DNA from: Nitrososphaerota archaeon
GTDB lineage: Archaea > Thermoproteota > Bathyarchaeia > Bathyarchaeales > Bathycorpusculaceae
Assembly (NCBI GenBank): GCA_031256395.1
Contig: JAIRQQ010000105.1
Span: 1-42,047, forward strand
Length of the DNA: 42,047 nucleotides
Reading direction: 5' to 3'
Notes under the pieces: generated by a model
What the model saw: the letters and a program-made list of their open reading frames with translations, nothing else
Databases searched by the model: none
What the model was told of the DNA's origin: nothing
In this document: piece after piece, positions 26,790 to 37,209 of the stretch
How the letters are laid out: every line of letters begins with the position of its first letter
How positions within the stretch are numbered: position 1 is the first letter of the stretch
Program-made: the position numbers and the translations under genes

Positions 26790-28097
26790 CTATTGCGATT
26801 TATTCTTAAAGTTTACGTTCACAAAAAGCTGAGGTGATTTTTCTCTATTATTTCGTTGTTTTTTAAAATATTGTGCTGAAACTATTGCGGTCGCTCCAGC
26901 TGTCAGCACTAAAGCGGTGGTAGCAACATATTTGAAGAAAGGCTCTGAGGGAGTAGGCATAGCAACTGAACTGTACCCAATTGGTATATACGCCTCATTC
27001 ACAGCAGAAACAAATGTTTGATCCGTCCGGCCTCCCACAACATATAAGATGTCATCTACAACTGCTACCCCAAACCCTAACCGAGGCGTAAACATACGCG
27101 CTCCATCCGACCAAGAATCGCTTGCCACATCATAAACCCGATTAGTTCCCTGCGCAAGCTCCATCTCCAGCTCACCGGCAAACTCGGGTTTTTCGCCCAT
27201 GACATAGATTCTTTTTGGCGCATAAACACCCGTAGTCGCACCAGCACCACCCAAATGCACAATACGCTCCCGAGTCTCACCCTCACACCACACATCACGC
27301 CTAGGATCATAAACAAAAACCCCCCGCACCTCAAGAGTATGCATAGCATCCCAGTCTGGGCGCCCATCAGGACCAAAAATAACCCCCTCAACCATATGCT
27401 TATACACTATATCGCTGGTAAAAAAGAACTTGTTATCCAGCACAACTGAAACAGGATAATAATCCTGATTATAGGGTGCCGTAGGCAATTTAGCCCTATC
27501 TGTCCAAGTATCGAGCACCGGATCATAACACATAAACGTAGGAGCCCGTATGGCATAAATTTTGCCGTCCACCACACTTGCTGACATCTTGTAGGAAGAA
27601 CCGGGCATAGGCGTTTTGGTACTCCAACTATCGGTTGCAGTATCATAAACTTCAACTATATTGCAATAATTAGTCGTGGTGCGTATGCCATATTGATCAT
27701 CGAGTTTTGTGCCATTTATGCCGCCTATGCAGTAAATTTTGTCCTGATAGGCGGCTATGGCAAAATTGGATCGCGGGGTAGGCATATCTGCTAAGATAAC
27801 CCAAGTATCTGTGGCTGGATTATAACACTCATTGGTCCCAACAAACTCACCCATATGATAATTGTTCCAGTCCTGTCTGTGGTTTTCGGTGGATCCGCCG
27901 ATAGCATAAATTTTACCATCTACAGCAACAACGCCCAATCCATCCCGGGCTTGACTCATGGATGCCTTTGAAACCCACGAATCCCCAACCAAACCCGACA
28001 CTGACCCAACAGACCCAAACAACGATATAAACAACCCACATACAAAAAACAAAACAAACACAAAACTAAACGTTCTACGCATAAACATCCGCAACAA
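26790..28097 (-). CDS. Kelch-repeat surface protein with signal peptide and C-terminal TM
   Basis: Repeats DGKIYAIGGSTENH, DKIYCIGGING, DDILYVVGGRTD; TM near the C-terminus. Confidence 0.88.
   Translation of the reverse strand: MLRMFMRRTFSFVFVLFFVCGLFISLFGSVGSVSGLVGDSWVSKASMSQARDGLGVVAVDGKIYAIGGSTENHRQDWNNYHMGEFVGTNECYNPATDTWVILADMPTPRSNFAIAAYQDKIYCIGGINGTKLDDQYGIRTTTNYCNIVEVYDTATDSWSTKTPMPGSSYKMSASVVDGKIYAIRAPTFMCYDPVLDTWTDRAKLPTAPYNQDYYPVSVVLDNKFFFTSDIVYKHMVEGVIFGPDGRPDWDAMHTLEVRGVFVYDPRRDVWCEGETRERIVHLGGAGATTGVYAPKRIYVMGEKPEFAGELEMELAQGTNRVYDVASDSWSDGARMFTPRLGFGVAVVDDILYVVGGRTDQTFVSAVNEAYIPIGYSSVAMPTPSEPFFKYVATTALVLTAGATAIVSAQYFKKQRNNREKSPQLFVNVNFKNKSQ
26798..26818 (+). repeat. Left copy of a 21-bp near-perfect direct repeat (20/21)
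   Basis: atttattcttaaagtttacgt. Confidence 0.7.
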
Positions 28098-28106
28098 TTA
28101 CACTTT

Positions 28107-28127
28107 ATTTATTATTAAAGTTTACGT
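28107..28127 (+). repeat. Right copy of a 21-bp near-perfect direct repeat (20/21)
   Basis: atttattattaaagtttacgt. Confidence 0.7.
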
Positions 28128-28211
28128 AATAAAAAGATATCATGAGATAGACCTATAAAATAATTGAAGGTATTGTTGAAAAGAAAAAGAAAAGGGTGTT
28201 GTTTTGTCAGG

Positions 28212-30818
28212 TTAGGGTGTGGGTGGAAGGACTAGTACGTTATCTATGTAGATGAGGTTGCGGTAGTCGTTATTGTGTTCACGATAGACTGCAAACGAGA
28301 TGTATTTGAAGTTGCTTGCATAGTTGCCGCAGTCAATCCAGTACGAGTTGCCCGTATTTACAATGACATTGTTGTTTACCAGATACCAGTTGATGTTGTC
28401 GTTAGAGACATACACTCGAAGACGGCTAGTGTAGTCAGATGCAGAACCATAAATCCATATACGGCCTCTAGCCTGATCGGCTCCGCTATAGCCCATGCTT
28501 CCTGTGACACATGCTTGATCATTCACATTTGGAGCATATAATCGTGTGCAACCGCCATTAGAGTATGCACCTGTAAAACCATTAGGCAAACCAACAGATC
28601 CCGAATAAGTGGAACTAGAACTGACATAGGGATAATGAACAAAGTATTCATATAAACGAATATTCCCATTCCCATAAACAGCCATAGTACAGCCAGGTTC
28701 GTCCTCATAATGCCAATAGCCGTTATAATACAAGGGCCATACTGCAGTAAAACCGTTGTAGAGCTGAGTTGCGCCAAAGTTCATGGTGAAACGTTGTTGC
28801 GAAGCATGATCCAGCGCCTGATTAACAGTCAAATCATAGTGAAGAGCATAATAAAAGAAACTCTCAACCCAATCACAATAATCGACATACTTATGTGTCG
28901 TCTGTATGTAATGGGCGAGGGCGGGTGAGCCGTTGGTGAAGCCGATGTAGCAGAAAGCGCCGCTGTCAGAGGCAGTATAGCCATTTTTACTCATGTAACC
29001 TGATGGAGGTGAAGAGGTTGCAGAACCCACCAGTTTATTGGTCCATGCATACGGCATGCCCCGCGCCTGACCAGTACCACTGACAATACCCTGAGTAGGA
29101 TCCAAAGAATACCCATTAATATGGCCAATGCTTGCAGATTTACAGGTATTGATAAAGGTAAAAAAGGTATTTCCACTGGTTATTTTGTTGTGAATTTCGT
29201 GGTCATAAACACCATTATTCGACGGAGTCCCAGAACCTGTTGTGCCAATGTTGTCCTCAAACATATAGTGAAATCCATTCGGAGCTGGACCGGTGCCTAC
29301 ACCATGGTTAAAATCAATATGTGCCGATTTACTGTAAGTTTGGCTCTTTGTTATGTTATTTAAAACTTGGGCTTTAATAGTTCCCGCACCCTGATAATTC
29401 TCTGATACATAACCATCATTTTTAAAGTAACTAGAAATAGTAGAGGCTATGTTCCGCTGTGCATTAATTTCGTCTAGAGTTTTGCGTGTACTGGGGCTAT
29501 AGGGATTACTAGGCGGCGGGTTTGAGGTTGCTCCGGTGCTCTCCGACCCCCAGATTACAGCTCGACGAGTGGGTTCCACACCACTAACCACTGCAAGGGA
29601 GACAAACATAGAGGCTGCCAAGATCAGACAGAGCAGGACACCGCTGAGTTTGAAAAAGCGCTTATCCAAAGCCTGCTTTTTAACCAAAAGTACTGAACCC
29701 AAACCCAACGCACAAACCCCCACCCCAGCCAACAAAAACATCATCATTGCAGGAGAGGAAGTGGTTTGTACTTGCACTGGTGGGGGTGTACCAAATACAT
29801 CCTCATTGCTGGCAACTAATTCTTCTGGTGGATCCAGCGTGGAGATGCGTTCATGTACGTAGCAGATCTCTTTTGTATCAGCCCATATGAAAACCTCAAT
29901 CCCATAAACATTGCCGGGATAGAATTTATCTAAACTAACCCAGACATGACAAAGAGGATAAAGCGATAAAAGCTCACCCCGAACATTATCAGCAGAAGGC
30001 ATATTCATAAGATAAGTATCTATAACCATGGCTTGGGTGACATTAAAGTTCTTCACCTCAACGGCGTAGTCGTCTGCACCGATTTTCCAAGAATAATCAT
30101 TGGCGGCTTGAAGCGCGATTTCTATGGCTTCAGCTTCGGTAAGGTTAAGGTTGGTGTTTGCGATTTTGTAGATGTTCCAATTATCAATAAAGTATGCCAG
30201 AGAGCCGTCTTTGTAGTGTATTACAACACATTTGTCGGGGGCTTCTACGCCATTTGTTGTGTAGGTCCACCGAAAAGTTGTGCCTTGGTCGGTGTGGGTT
30301 ACGTCTAGTTTAATGTTTTCAGATGTGAGGGTGGTGTTTTGGTTGGGTGGTATCTCATTTAGTTGGGTGCGGAGTTGGGTGTAGATTGGGTCTTTGGTGT
30401 ATTGAGCACAGTTATCAAGAATATTTCGTGTCATTTCAATTATGTTCTCGGCGGGTTTTACTAGGTGTGGGCGGCCTTCATTTTCTAGGATATGGATCAT
30501 TCGCAGTTGATCATTAACAAAGGAGCAGAGGACATCTAGAGTGTTTGTGGGGGATTGGAGCTGGTAGCGGATGTCTTCTTGTGGCACAGCATCAGCGTAT
30601 TGTCTTGGGGGGTAGGTTTGTGCGGTGATATCAGTGTAGTCGGGCAGGTTTAGGCCAAGGGTGCGGCTTAGGCTTGTTAGGCCTTCTGTTTGTCGGGGGT
30701 TGATTTCATATGGGTTTGTATTGGGTAGTATTGGTTCGGCGTTTGTATTGGGGATTATTAGTGCGTAGCTGCTTGTGCAGATAAGCACCATTAAAATTAA
30801 TACAAATATTTTTTTCAT
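28212..30818 (-). CDS. Multidomain surface protein: signal peptide, PepSY-like ectodomain, two TM helices, clan CD peptidase-like domain, C-terminal F5/8C-like domain
   Basis: LTEAEAIEIALQAAN...; TM segments MMMFLLAGVGVCALGLGSVLLV and LSGVLLCLILAASMFVSLAVV; AHIDFNHGVGTG and FFTFINTCKSA His/Cys motifs; C-terminal SRLRVYVSNDNINWYLV...FKYISFAVYRE. Confidence 0.65.
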   Translation of the reverse strand: MKKIFVLILMVLICTSSYALIIPNTNAEPILPNTNPYEINPRQTEGLTSLSRTLGLNLPDYTDITAQTYPPRQYADAVPQEDIRYQLQSPTNTLDVLCSFVNDQLRMIHILENEGRPHLVKPAENIIEMTRNILDNCAQYTKDPIYTQLRTQLNEIPPNQNTTLTSENIKLDVTHTDQGTTFRWTYTTNGVEAPDKCVVIHYKDGSLAYFIDNWNIYKIANTNLNLTEAEAIEIALQAANDYSWKIGADDYAVEVKNFNVTQAMVIDTYLMNMPSADNVRGELLSLYPLCHVWVSLDKFYPGNVYGIEVFIWADTKEICYVHERISTLDPPEELVASNEDVFGTPPPVQVQTTSSPAMMMFLLAGVGVCALGLGSVLLVKKQALDKRFFKLSGVLLCLILAASMFVSLAVVSGVEPTRRAVIWGSESTGATSNPPPSNPYSPSTRKTLDEINAQRNIASTISSYFKNDGYVSENYQGAGTIKAQVLNNITKSQTYSKSAHIDFNHGVGTGPAPNGFHYMFEDNIGTTGSGTPSNNGVYDHEIHNKITSGNTFFTFINTCKSASIGHINGYSLDPTQGIVSGTGQARGMPYAWTNKLVGSATSSPPSGYMSKNGYTASDSGAFCYIGFTNGSPALAHYIQTTHKYVDYCDWVESFFYYALHYDLTVNQALDHASQQRFTMNFGATQLYNGFTAVWPLYYNGYWHYEDEPGCTMAVYGNGNIRLYEYFVHYPYVSSSSTYSGSVGLPNGFTGAYSNGGCTRLYAPNVNDQACVTGSMGYSGADQARGRIWIYGSASDYTSRLRVYVSNDNINWYLVNNNVIVNTGNSYWIDCGNYASNFKYISFAVYREHNNDYRNLIYIDNVLVLPPTP

Positions 30819-31282
30819 AGTTGTCTATTCCATTATCTGTTTTTTTAAGAGCGATTGCTTATTCTATGTGTATTAACTCTTGTAACTGCATATTTAAAAC
30901 TTGTTTGTAGCGCCACAGCAAACCTTTCCAAAATGACTTCATCTAATGGGTATAATAGCAACATTTCGTCTTCAAACTATTTAGTCTCTGACAAACCCGC
31001 TCAATCCAGTATCAGAGACCTCTAACAAACTCGGCATGCAAGAATATCTGACAAATAGACATCTTTTTAGGATTACCTCTTGGAGGTTAATTGATTGTTG
31101 ATTAGTGTTTTGAGTCAGGCGTTTAATTGAATTTATTGAACCGTTTGGGCGAACGCGTTTTGAGTCACATTAACTAAACTTATAGTTAAGTTAGTACTCG
31201 CTTCTTTTATTGTTGGGTGTTTTGTTGTTGATGAAAAGGAACTTAAGCAATAGCGTTATAATAGCGGTTGTAAACATTACCT

Positions 31283-31504
31283 TTGAGCGTGACTTGTTTG
31301 GGTCGTATAGATAAAGGTGAAAAATGCAGTGTATCTGGTTGTAGCGGAGAAGCCGCACGTTCCATATCGGTTGATAAAGTTAAAGCTGCTGGCTTAAATG
31401 TTGGCAGTGCAGAGAAACGTGCCTATATCTGTAAAGAACACTACAAAGATTACAAAAAGAAATCCAAAAAAGACAAGACCCTAGACAAATGGCGCTACGG
31501 ATAA
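31283..31504 (+). CDS. Small Cys/His-containing protein, putative zinc binding
   Basis: CLGRIDKGEKCSVSGCSGEAARS...YICKEHYKDYKKKSKK. Confidence 0.7.
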   Translation: MSVTCLGRIDKGEKCSVSGCSGEAARSISVDKVKAAGLNVGSAEKRAYICKEHYKDYKKKSKKDKTLDKWRYG

Positions 31505-31525
31505 AAAGCGTTAGAGGCTATTTCT

Positions 31526-33421
31526 ATGCGTATTCTCCAGTTTCATTCTGACTCCATAGTTTTCAAACCAATTGAAAAAGAAATCAACATCGCTGAGGAG
31601 GCATCAAAAGAAGAAGTTCGTATTGAAGAGGTTGTTGTGCTCTTCACAGCCATCGAGGAAGGCGACAACACCGCTTTGGTACAACGCGCCATAGATGATG
31701 CCCGAGCATTTTTGGGTAAACTCAAAGTTAATCGGTTGCTCATCTATCCATTTGCACATCTTAGTAGCAACCTCTCCCAACCCAACCAGGCATTTAATCT
31801 CATCAAAGAAATGGAAACATACTCTAAACAAAAGGGTATAGAGACTTTTCGTGCTCCCTTTGGCTGGAACAAACAATTCACCCTAGCCATAAAAGGCCAC
31901 CCCCTAGCTGAACTAGCCCGTAGCTATACTGCATCCTCAACTCAGGCTGTAACTCCAAGTTGTGAGGGTAAAAAAGAAGAAGAACCCGTCTCGGCCGCTC
32001 TCAAAGCCGAGGACACCATGAAATCTTTTTGGCACATCCTCCAAACCGATGGTAGCTTGGTGCCTGTGGAAGAATTCAAATTCAAAGGATATGGCAATCT
32101 CCAAAAATTTGCCAACTATGAAATCAAAAAAACCCGCGCTGTTACCCAGATGCCGCCCCATGTGCCTCTGATGAAGCGGCTTGAAATCGCCGACTATGAA
32201 TCCGGTAGCGATCCGGGCAACATCCGCTGGTACCCCAAAGGACGCATGATAAAATCCCTCCTCGAACAATACGTGAGTTTGCGTGTAGCCCAATACGGCG
32301 GTATGGAAGTCGAAACACCCCTAATGTATGACTTTAACCATCCCAGCCTAGCAAGCTATCTCAACCGGTTCCCCGCCCGCCAATACGTACTCAAATCCGA
32401 GGACAAAGAACTCTTTCTACGATTTGCCGCATGCTTTGGTCAATTCCTCATGGCCCATGACGCCCAAATCAGCTACAAACAACTTCCCCTCAAACTCTTC
32501 GAACTCACCCGCTATAGTTTCCGACGTGAAAAAAGCGGCGAAGTCGTAGGATTAAAACGCCTGCGCGCATTTACCATGCCTGACTGTCATGCATTCTGCG
32601 CAGATTACCCCCAAGCCAAAATCGAATTCATGACCCGCTTTGAACTCTCCCTAGATGTCCTCTCAAATATGGGACTAGTAAAAGACGACTATGAAATCGC
32701 CATACGCTTCACCAAAGACTTCTACGCTGAACACAAAGAATTCATCGCCACCTTAGCCCAAAAGTTTGGCAAACCTCTGCTTGCTGAGGTCTGGAATGAA
32801 CGCTTCTTCTACTTCGCCCTTAAATGGGATCTCAACTTTGTAGACAACCAAGACAAAGCCGCAGCACTGAGCACCGATCAAATCGATGTCGAAAACGCCA
32901 AACGCTACGAAATCACCTACGTCGATGAAAAAGGCGAAAAACAATACCCCCTTATTCTGCACTGCAGTCCAAGCGGAGCAATCGAGCGCGACATCTATGC
33001 ACTTCTAGAAAAAGCCTACCGCGAACAAATAACCGGCAAAGCCCCCATGTTGCCCCTGTGGCTCTCACCCACCCAAGTACGCCTAATTCCACTCTCTGAC
33101 AAGTTCCTAGATAACGTCACCCAATTAGCTCATCAAATCTCAGCAAACAACATCCGAGTAGACATAGACGACTCCTCCTCAACACTGCAGAAAAAAATCC
33201 GCGAAGCCGAACAAGAATGGGTCCCCTACATCATTGTGATAGGCGAAAAAGAACTCGAATCCGGCACTCTCTCAGTACGCATCCGCGAAGAAAAAGGCAA
33301 ACAAGAAACCCTAACCGCCGAAGAACTCATAACCAAAGTCTCCGAAAAAATCGCCGGCAAACCCTTCAAACCCCTGCCCCTGCCGCTTTATCTCTCAAAA
33401 CGCCCCGCATTCCACGGTTAG
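31526..33421 (+). CDS. thrS: Threonyl-tRNA synthetase (archaeal type)
   Basis: Archaeal N-terminal editing domain MRILQFHSDSIVFKP...; class II core and anticodon-binding domain. Confidence 0.96.
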   Translation: MRILQFHSDSIVFKPIEKEINIAEEASKEEVRIEEVVVLFTAIEEGDNTALVQRAIDDARAFLGKLKVNRLLIYPFAHLSSNLSQPNQAFNLIKEMETYSKQKGIETFRAPFGWNKQFTLAIKGHPLAELARSYTASSTQAVTPSCEGKKEEEPVSAALKAEDTMKSFWHILQTDGSLVPVEEFKFKGYGNLQKFANYEIKKTRAVTQMPPHVPLMKRLEIADYESGSDPGNIRWYPKGRMIKSLLEQYVSLRVAQYGGMEVETPLMYDFNHPSLASYLNRFPARQYVLKSEDKELFLRFAACFGQFLMAHDAQISYKQLPLKLFELTRYSFRREKSGEVVGLKRLRAFTMPDCHAFCADYPQAKIEFMTRFELSLDVLSNMGLVKDDYEIAIRFTKDFYAEHKEFIATLAQKFGKPLLAEVWNERFFYFALKWDLNFVDNQDKAAALSTDQIDVENAKRYEITYVDEKGEKQYPLILHCSPSGAIERDIYALLEKAYREQITGKAPMLPLWLSPTQVRLIPLSDKFLDNVTQLAHQISANNIRVDIDDSSSTLQKKIREAEQEWVPYIIVIGEKELESGTLSVRIREEKGKQETLTAEELITKVSEKIAGKPFKPLPLPLYLSKRPAFHG

Positions 33422-33511
33422 CCCAAAATGTAAATGAATCGTATGAATCACAGTGACAACCTATAATTACCGACAACCCAACAACATAACAAAACATCAG
33501 GAGTAAAAATA

Positions 33512-34396
33512 ATGACCAATGAACTTCAAATCTACATCGACGGCACATACTACCCCAAATCAGAGGCAAAAATCAGCGTCTATGACCACGGTTTTCTATA
33601 CGGAGATGGTGTCTTTGAAGGCATCCGCGCCTACAACGGCATTGTCTTTAAACTAAAAGAACACATCAACCGCCTCTACCGCAGCGCACATGCCATAATG
33701 CTAACCATCCCTCTAACGAAACAAGAACTCGAACAAGCCGTCATTGACACCCTGCGCAAAAACAACATGCAAGACAGCTACATACGCCTCATAGTCTCAC
33801 GAGGCGTTGGCGATTTGGGCCTAGACCCACGCAAATGTCCCAAAGCTTCCATCATAGTCATTGCGGACACCATAAACATCAAAGCCGGCAACGCAAAAGA
33901 CACCGGTATAACGGCGGCGTTTACCTGGGTTCGACGAAACCCCGTGGATGCCACCACTCACGAAATTAAATCCCTCAACTACCTCAACAGTGTCATGGGT
34001 AAAATCGAAGCAAACGCATACGGCGCCGACGAAGCCATATGTATAGAACCAAACGGCTATGTCGCTGAGGGCGTGGGCGAAAACATTTTCATAGTCAAAA
34101 ATAACGAAGTCCTAACCCCACCAAACAGCACCGGCGCACTTGAAGGCATAACCTCAGATGCAATCGTTGGCCTCTGTAAAAAACTAGACATCAAACTAAC
34201 CATAACCAACCTAACCCCCTTTATGATCCTAACAGCTGATGAAGCATTCTTTACAGGAACCGCCATGGAAGTGGTACCTATCCGAGAAGTTAACAAACGC
34301 ATAATCGGAGACGGCAAACCCGGACCAATAACCAAAAAATTGGTAACCGAATTCCAAAGCGTAATCGCTGACCCCAAGAACGGAACAAAAATCTAA
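33512..34396 (+). CDS. ilvE: Branched-chain amino acid aminotransferase
   Basis: VYDHGFLYGDGVFEGIRAYNG, EIKSLNYLNSVMGKIEA, FFTGTAMEVVPI. Confidence 0.94.
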   Translation: MTNELQIYIDGTYYPKSEAKISVYDHGFLYGDGVFEGIRAYNGIVFKLKEHINRLYRSAHAIMLTIPLTKQELEQAVIDTLRKNNMQDSYIRLIVSRGVGDLGLDPRKCPKASIIVIADTINIKAGNAKDTGITAAFTWVRRNPVDATTHEIKSLNYLNSVMGKIEANAYGADEAICIEPNGYVAEGVGENIFIVKNNEVLTPPNSTGALEGITSDAIVGLCKKLDIKLTITNLTPFMILTADEAFFTGTAMEVVPIREVNKRIIGDGKPGPITKKLVTEFQSVIADPKNGTKI

Positions 34397-34430
34397 AAAG
34401 GGAAACACTTTTTTGTTTTTTATTTACTTG

Positions 34431-35636
34431 TTATTTGTCTTTTTTGATAAAGTCTTCTAAGGCGTTATAGGCGTTTTCTAATTCGCTGATGGGTGGCAGA
34501 AAAACAATACGTGCATGATCTTTGCCATACACAGGATCAAAGCCGCTTCCATTAACGATTAACACACCTGTTGCTTTGAGCAGTGAAATCACAAAGTCTT
34601 TATCATCTTTCCATCGTTTACCAATACCCTCAATTTTGGGGAAAATATAGAATGCACCCTCGGGTTTGGTTGTAGATACACCCTCGATTTCGTTTAGGCG
34701 TTTATGGCTAAAGTCGCGTCTTTGTTTTAGCCGCTCCACGATGTCTTTGACAAAGTCTTGGGGTCCGTTTAGTGCAGCGGTCGCGGCGATTTGAACTGGG
34801 GTGTTGGCGCAGATACGTATGCGGCACTGCTTTTCTACTCCGTCTTTTAGTGCCTCGAGTTGTTTGTTTTTTCCCTTAAAGTACATGTAGCCCAATCGCC
34901 AGCCGGTCATCTGATAGACTTTGCTAAATCCATTCAAGATCACCACAGGAACATCGGTGGTTACATTGGCGGCGCTGACAAAGGTTTTTTCATAGGTCAA
35001 CTGATCATAAATTTCATCACTTATAACTGGGAGATTGTGCTCACCTGCGATGTCGAGAATCTCTTTAACGGTTTTGTGGTTATAGACAGCTCCCGTTGGG
35101 TTGTTGGGGTTGATTAATACGATCGCGCGGGTTTTTTCTGTTACCTTGTTGCGCAGATCATCAATATTTGGTTGCCAGTTTTCTTTTTCGATGGTCTCAT
35201 ATGAGACTGGTGTGCCATCAAAGAAGTGAGTGTAGCTGATGTAGGGTGGATAGGTTGGACCGGGGAAGAGAATTTCATCTCCCTTCTCTACAATGGCGCC
35301 CAAAAGCATCTGAATACCCTCGGAGATACCCTCGGTGACTAAAACATCATCGGCTGTTATGTCGACGTTGTTGATTTTTTTCTCCTTGTGTGCCACTGCT
35401 TCTCGCAGTGCAGGCAGACCCTCTGAGGGTGAGTAATAGTTGTCTTCTTGGGCTATGGCTTTGCAGAGGGCTTCTTTTAGGCTGGGGGGTGTTTTGAAGT
35501 CAAATGCCGCGGGGTCGCCGATGTTTAGATTGTAGATTTTTCTGTTGTTTGCTATGAGGTCTTTGGTGTGGATTGTTACGTCCCGTATGGCATATTCAAT
35601 GTTGCTTGCCCGCTTAGTTACTTTGATGCCTGACAT
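34431..35636 (-). CDS. Class I/II aminotransferase (aspartate/alanine aminotransferase-like)
   Basis: NPNNPTGAVYN, SDEIYDQLTYE, NGFSKVYQMTGWRLGYM. Confidence 0.94.
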   Translation of the reverse strand: MSGIKVTKRASNIEYAIRDVTIHTKDLIANNRKIYNLNIGDPAAFDFKTPPSLKEALCKAIAQEDNYYSPSEGLPALREAVAHKEKKINNVDITADDVLVTEGISEGIQMLLGAIVEKGDEILFPGPTYPPYISYTHFFDGTPVSYETIEKENWQPNIDDLRNKVTEKTRAIVLINPNNPTGAVYNHKTVKEILDIAGEHNLPVISDEIYDQLTYEKTFVSAANVTTDVPVVILNGFSKVYQMTGWRLGYMYFKGKNKQLEALKDGVEKQCRIRICANTPVQIAATAALNGPQDFVKDIVERLKQRRDFSHKRLNEIEGVSTTKPEGAFYIFPKIEGIGKRWKDDKDFVISLLKATGVLIVNGSGFDPVYGKDHARIVFLPPISELENAYNALEDFIKKDK

Positions 35637-35766
35637 ACCGTTACCTGTACCCCAGAGAACTCACAGACCCAAAAAATAAACATTCCCACCTAAGCCATAG
35701 TAAAATAAACGATACAACTGTAAATATGACCCAGAGGCACTAAAAAATTAAAGAAAGCGGGGCAGG

Positions 35767-37209
35767 TCAATATGACCTAGCGAAGTAGACGACTTCTTTT
35801 GCTTCTTTGCCACAAAATATGCAGGGCGCGGTTGGTTCTTCTTTTTGGAAGGGCCGGATGCGGATGGTTGCGCTTGTTTGTTCTTTTATTTTTGCTTCGC
35901 ATTTGGGGTCGAGGCACCAGGGTGCTTTTATAAAGCCGCCTTTGCCTTCCACGATTTGTTTGAATTCTTCGTAGTTTTGTACGGTGGTGGTTTTGTCGTC
36001 AAGGATGGTTCTGGCTTTGATTAGCATGTTGTCTTGAATATCTGCTAAGAGTTGCTCAACGGTGGTGGGTATGTCTTGGTCTTTGACAAATGTTTTTTGG
36101 CCGGTGTCTCGTCGTACCATAACTACTTGGTTATTTTTTACGTCTCGGGGGCCAATCTCTATGCGTAGTGGGATGCCTTTTAGTTCCCATTGGTTAAATT
36201 TCCATCCTGGGGTGTATTCGGTTCGGTTGTCAAGGATAGTGCTTATGCCTTTGGCTTTGAGGGTGGCCTCGATTTCTTTGGTTTTTGTGTCGATGGCTTC
36301 TGCTTCTTGGCCTTTAAATGGAATGGGCACAATGACGACTTGGGTGGGTGCGACTTTGGGTGGCATAATTAGGCCTTTGTCGTCGCCGTGGACCATAATC
36401 ATGGCGCCTATGAGTCGGGTGGTTATGCCCCAGCTGGTTTGCCAGACATGGTGGTCTTGTTTGTCTTCTCCGATGTATTTGACATCAAAGACTTTGGCGA
36501 AGTGTTGGCCTAGGTTGTGGCTGGTTCCCATTTGGAGTGCTTTACCGTCGGGCATGATGGATTCTAGGGCTGTGGTATAGTTGGCGCCGGCGAATTTTTC
36601 GCTCTCGCTTTTGGTTCCGATGAGCACAGGAATGGCGAGATAGTTTTCTATGACTTCTTTGTACATGTTAAGGGCCCAGAGTACTTCGGCTTCGGCTTCT
36701 TCTTGGGTGGCATGGGCGGTGTGGCCTTCTTGCCAGAGAAACTCGCGGGTGCGTAGGAAGAGTTTGGTGGCTTTGGTTTCCCAGCGTACAATGTTGCACC
36801 ATTGATTAATTTTGAGGGGGAGGTCGCGCCAGCTGCGGATCCATTTGCTAAACATGGCGTACATGATGGTTTCGCTTGTGGGGCGGACGGCTAGTTTTTC
36901 TTCTAGGGGGGTTTCGCCGCCTTGGGTGATCCATGCGACTTCTGGGGTGAAGCCTTCGAAGTGTTCGGCTTCTTTTTTGAGGAAGGCTTCGGGGATGAAC
37001 ATGGGGAAGTAGGTGTTGCGGTGGCCTGTGGCTTTGATTTTTTGGTTGATGACTTCTTGGATTTTTTCCCAAACTGCATAGGCGTCGGGTCGAATAATCA
37101 TACAACCCTTCACAGGCGCATAATCGGCTAATTCAGCTTTTAGAATGGTTTCTACATACCATTCGCTGAAATCTTGGCTTTTCTTGACAGTTACACCAGT
37201 ATCAGACAT
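35767..37209 (-). CDS. proS: Prolyl-tRNA synthetase (archaeal/eukaryotic type)
   Basis: MIIRPDAYAVWEKIQ, RPTSETIMYAMFSKWIRSWRDLPL, C-terminal Zn site and terminal Tyr. Confidence 0.96.
   Translation of the reverse strand: MSDTGVTVKKSQDFSEWYVETILKAELADYAPVKGCMIIRPDAYAVWEKIQEVINQKIKATGHRNTYFPMFIPEAFLKKEAEHFEGFTPEVAWITQGGETPLEEKLAVRPTSETIMYAMFSKWIRSWRDLPLKINQWCNIVRWETKATKLFLRTREFLWQEGHTAHATQEEAEAEVLWALNMYKEVIENYLAIPVLIGTKSESEKFAGANYTTALESIMPDGKALQMGTSHNLGQHFAKVFDVKYIGEDKQDHHVWQTSWGITTRLIGAMIMVHGDDKGLIMPPKVAPTQVVIVPIPFKGQEAEAIDTKTKEIEATLKAKGISTILDNRTEYTPGWKFNQWELKGIPLRIEIGPRDVKNNQVVMVRRDTGQKTFVKDQDIPTTVEQLLADIQDNMLIKARTILDDKTTTVQNYEEFKQIVEGKGGFIKAPWCLDPKCEAKIKEQTSATIRIRPFQKEEPTAPCIFCGKEAKEVVYFARSY

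Noticed and set aside
36062-36580. 172-aa ORF on + strand within proS
   Set aside because: Antisense to a clear prolyl-tRNA synthetase.
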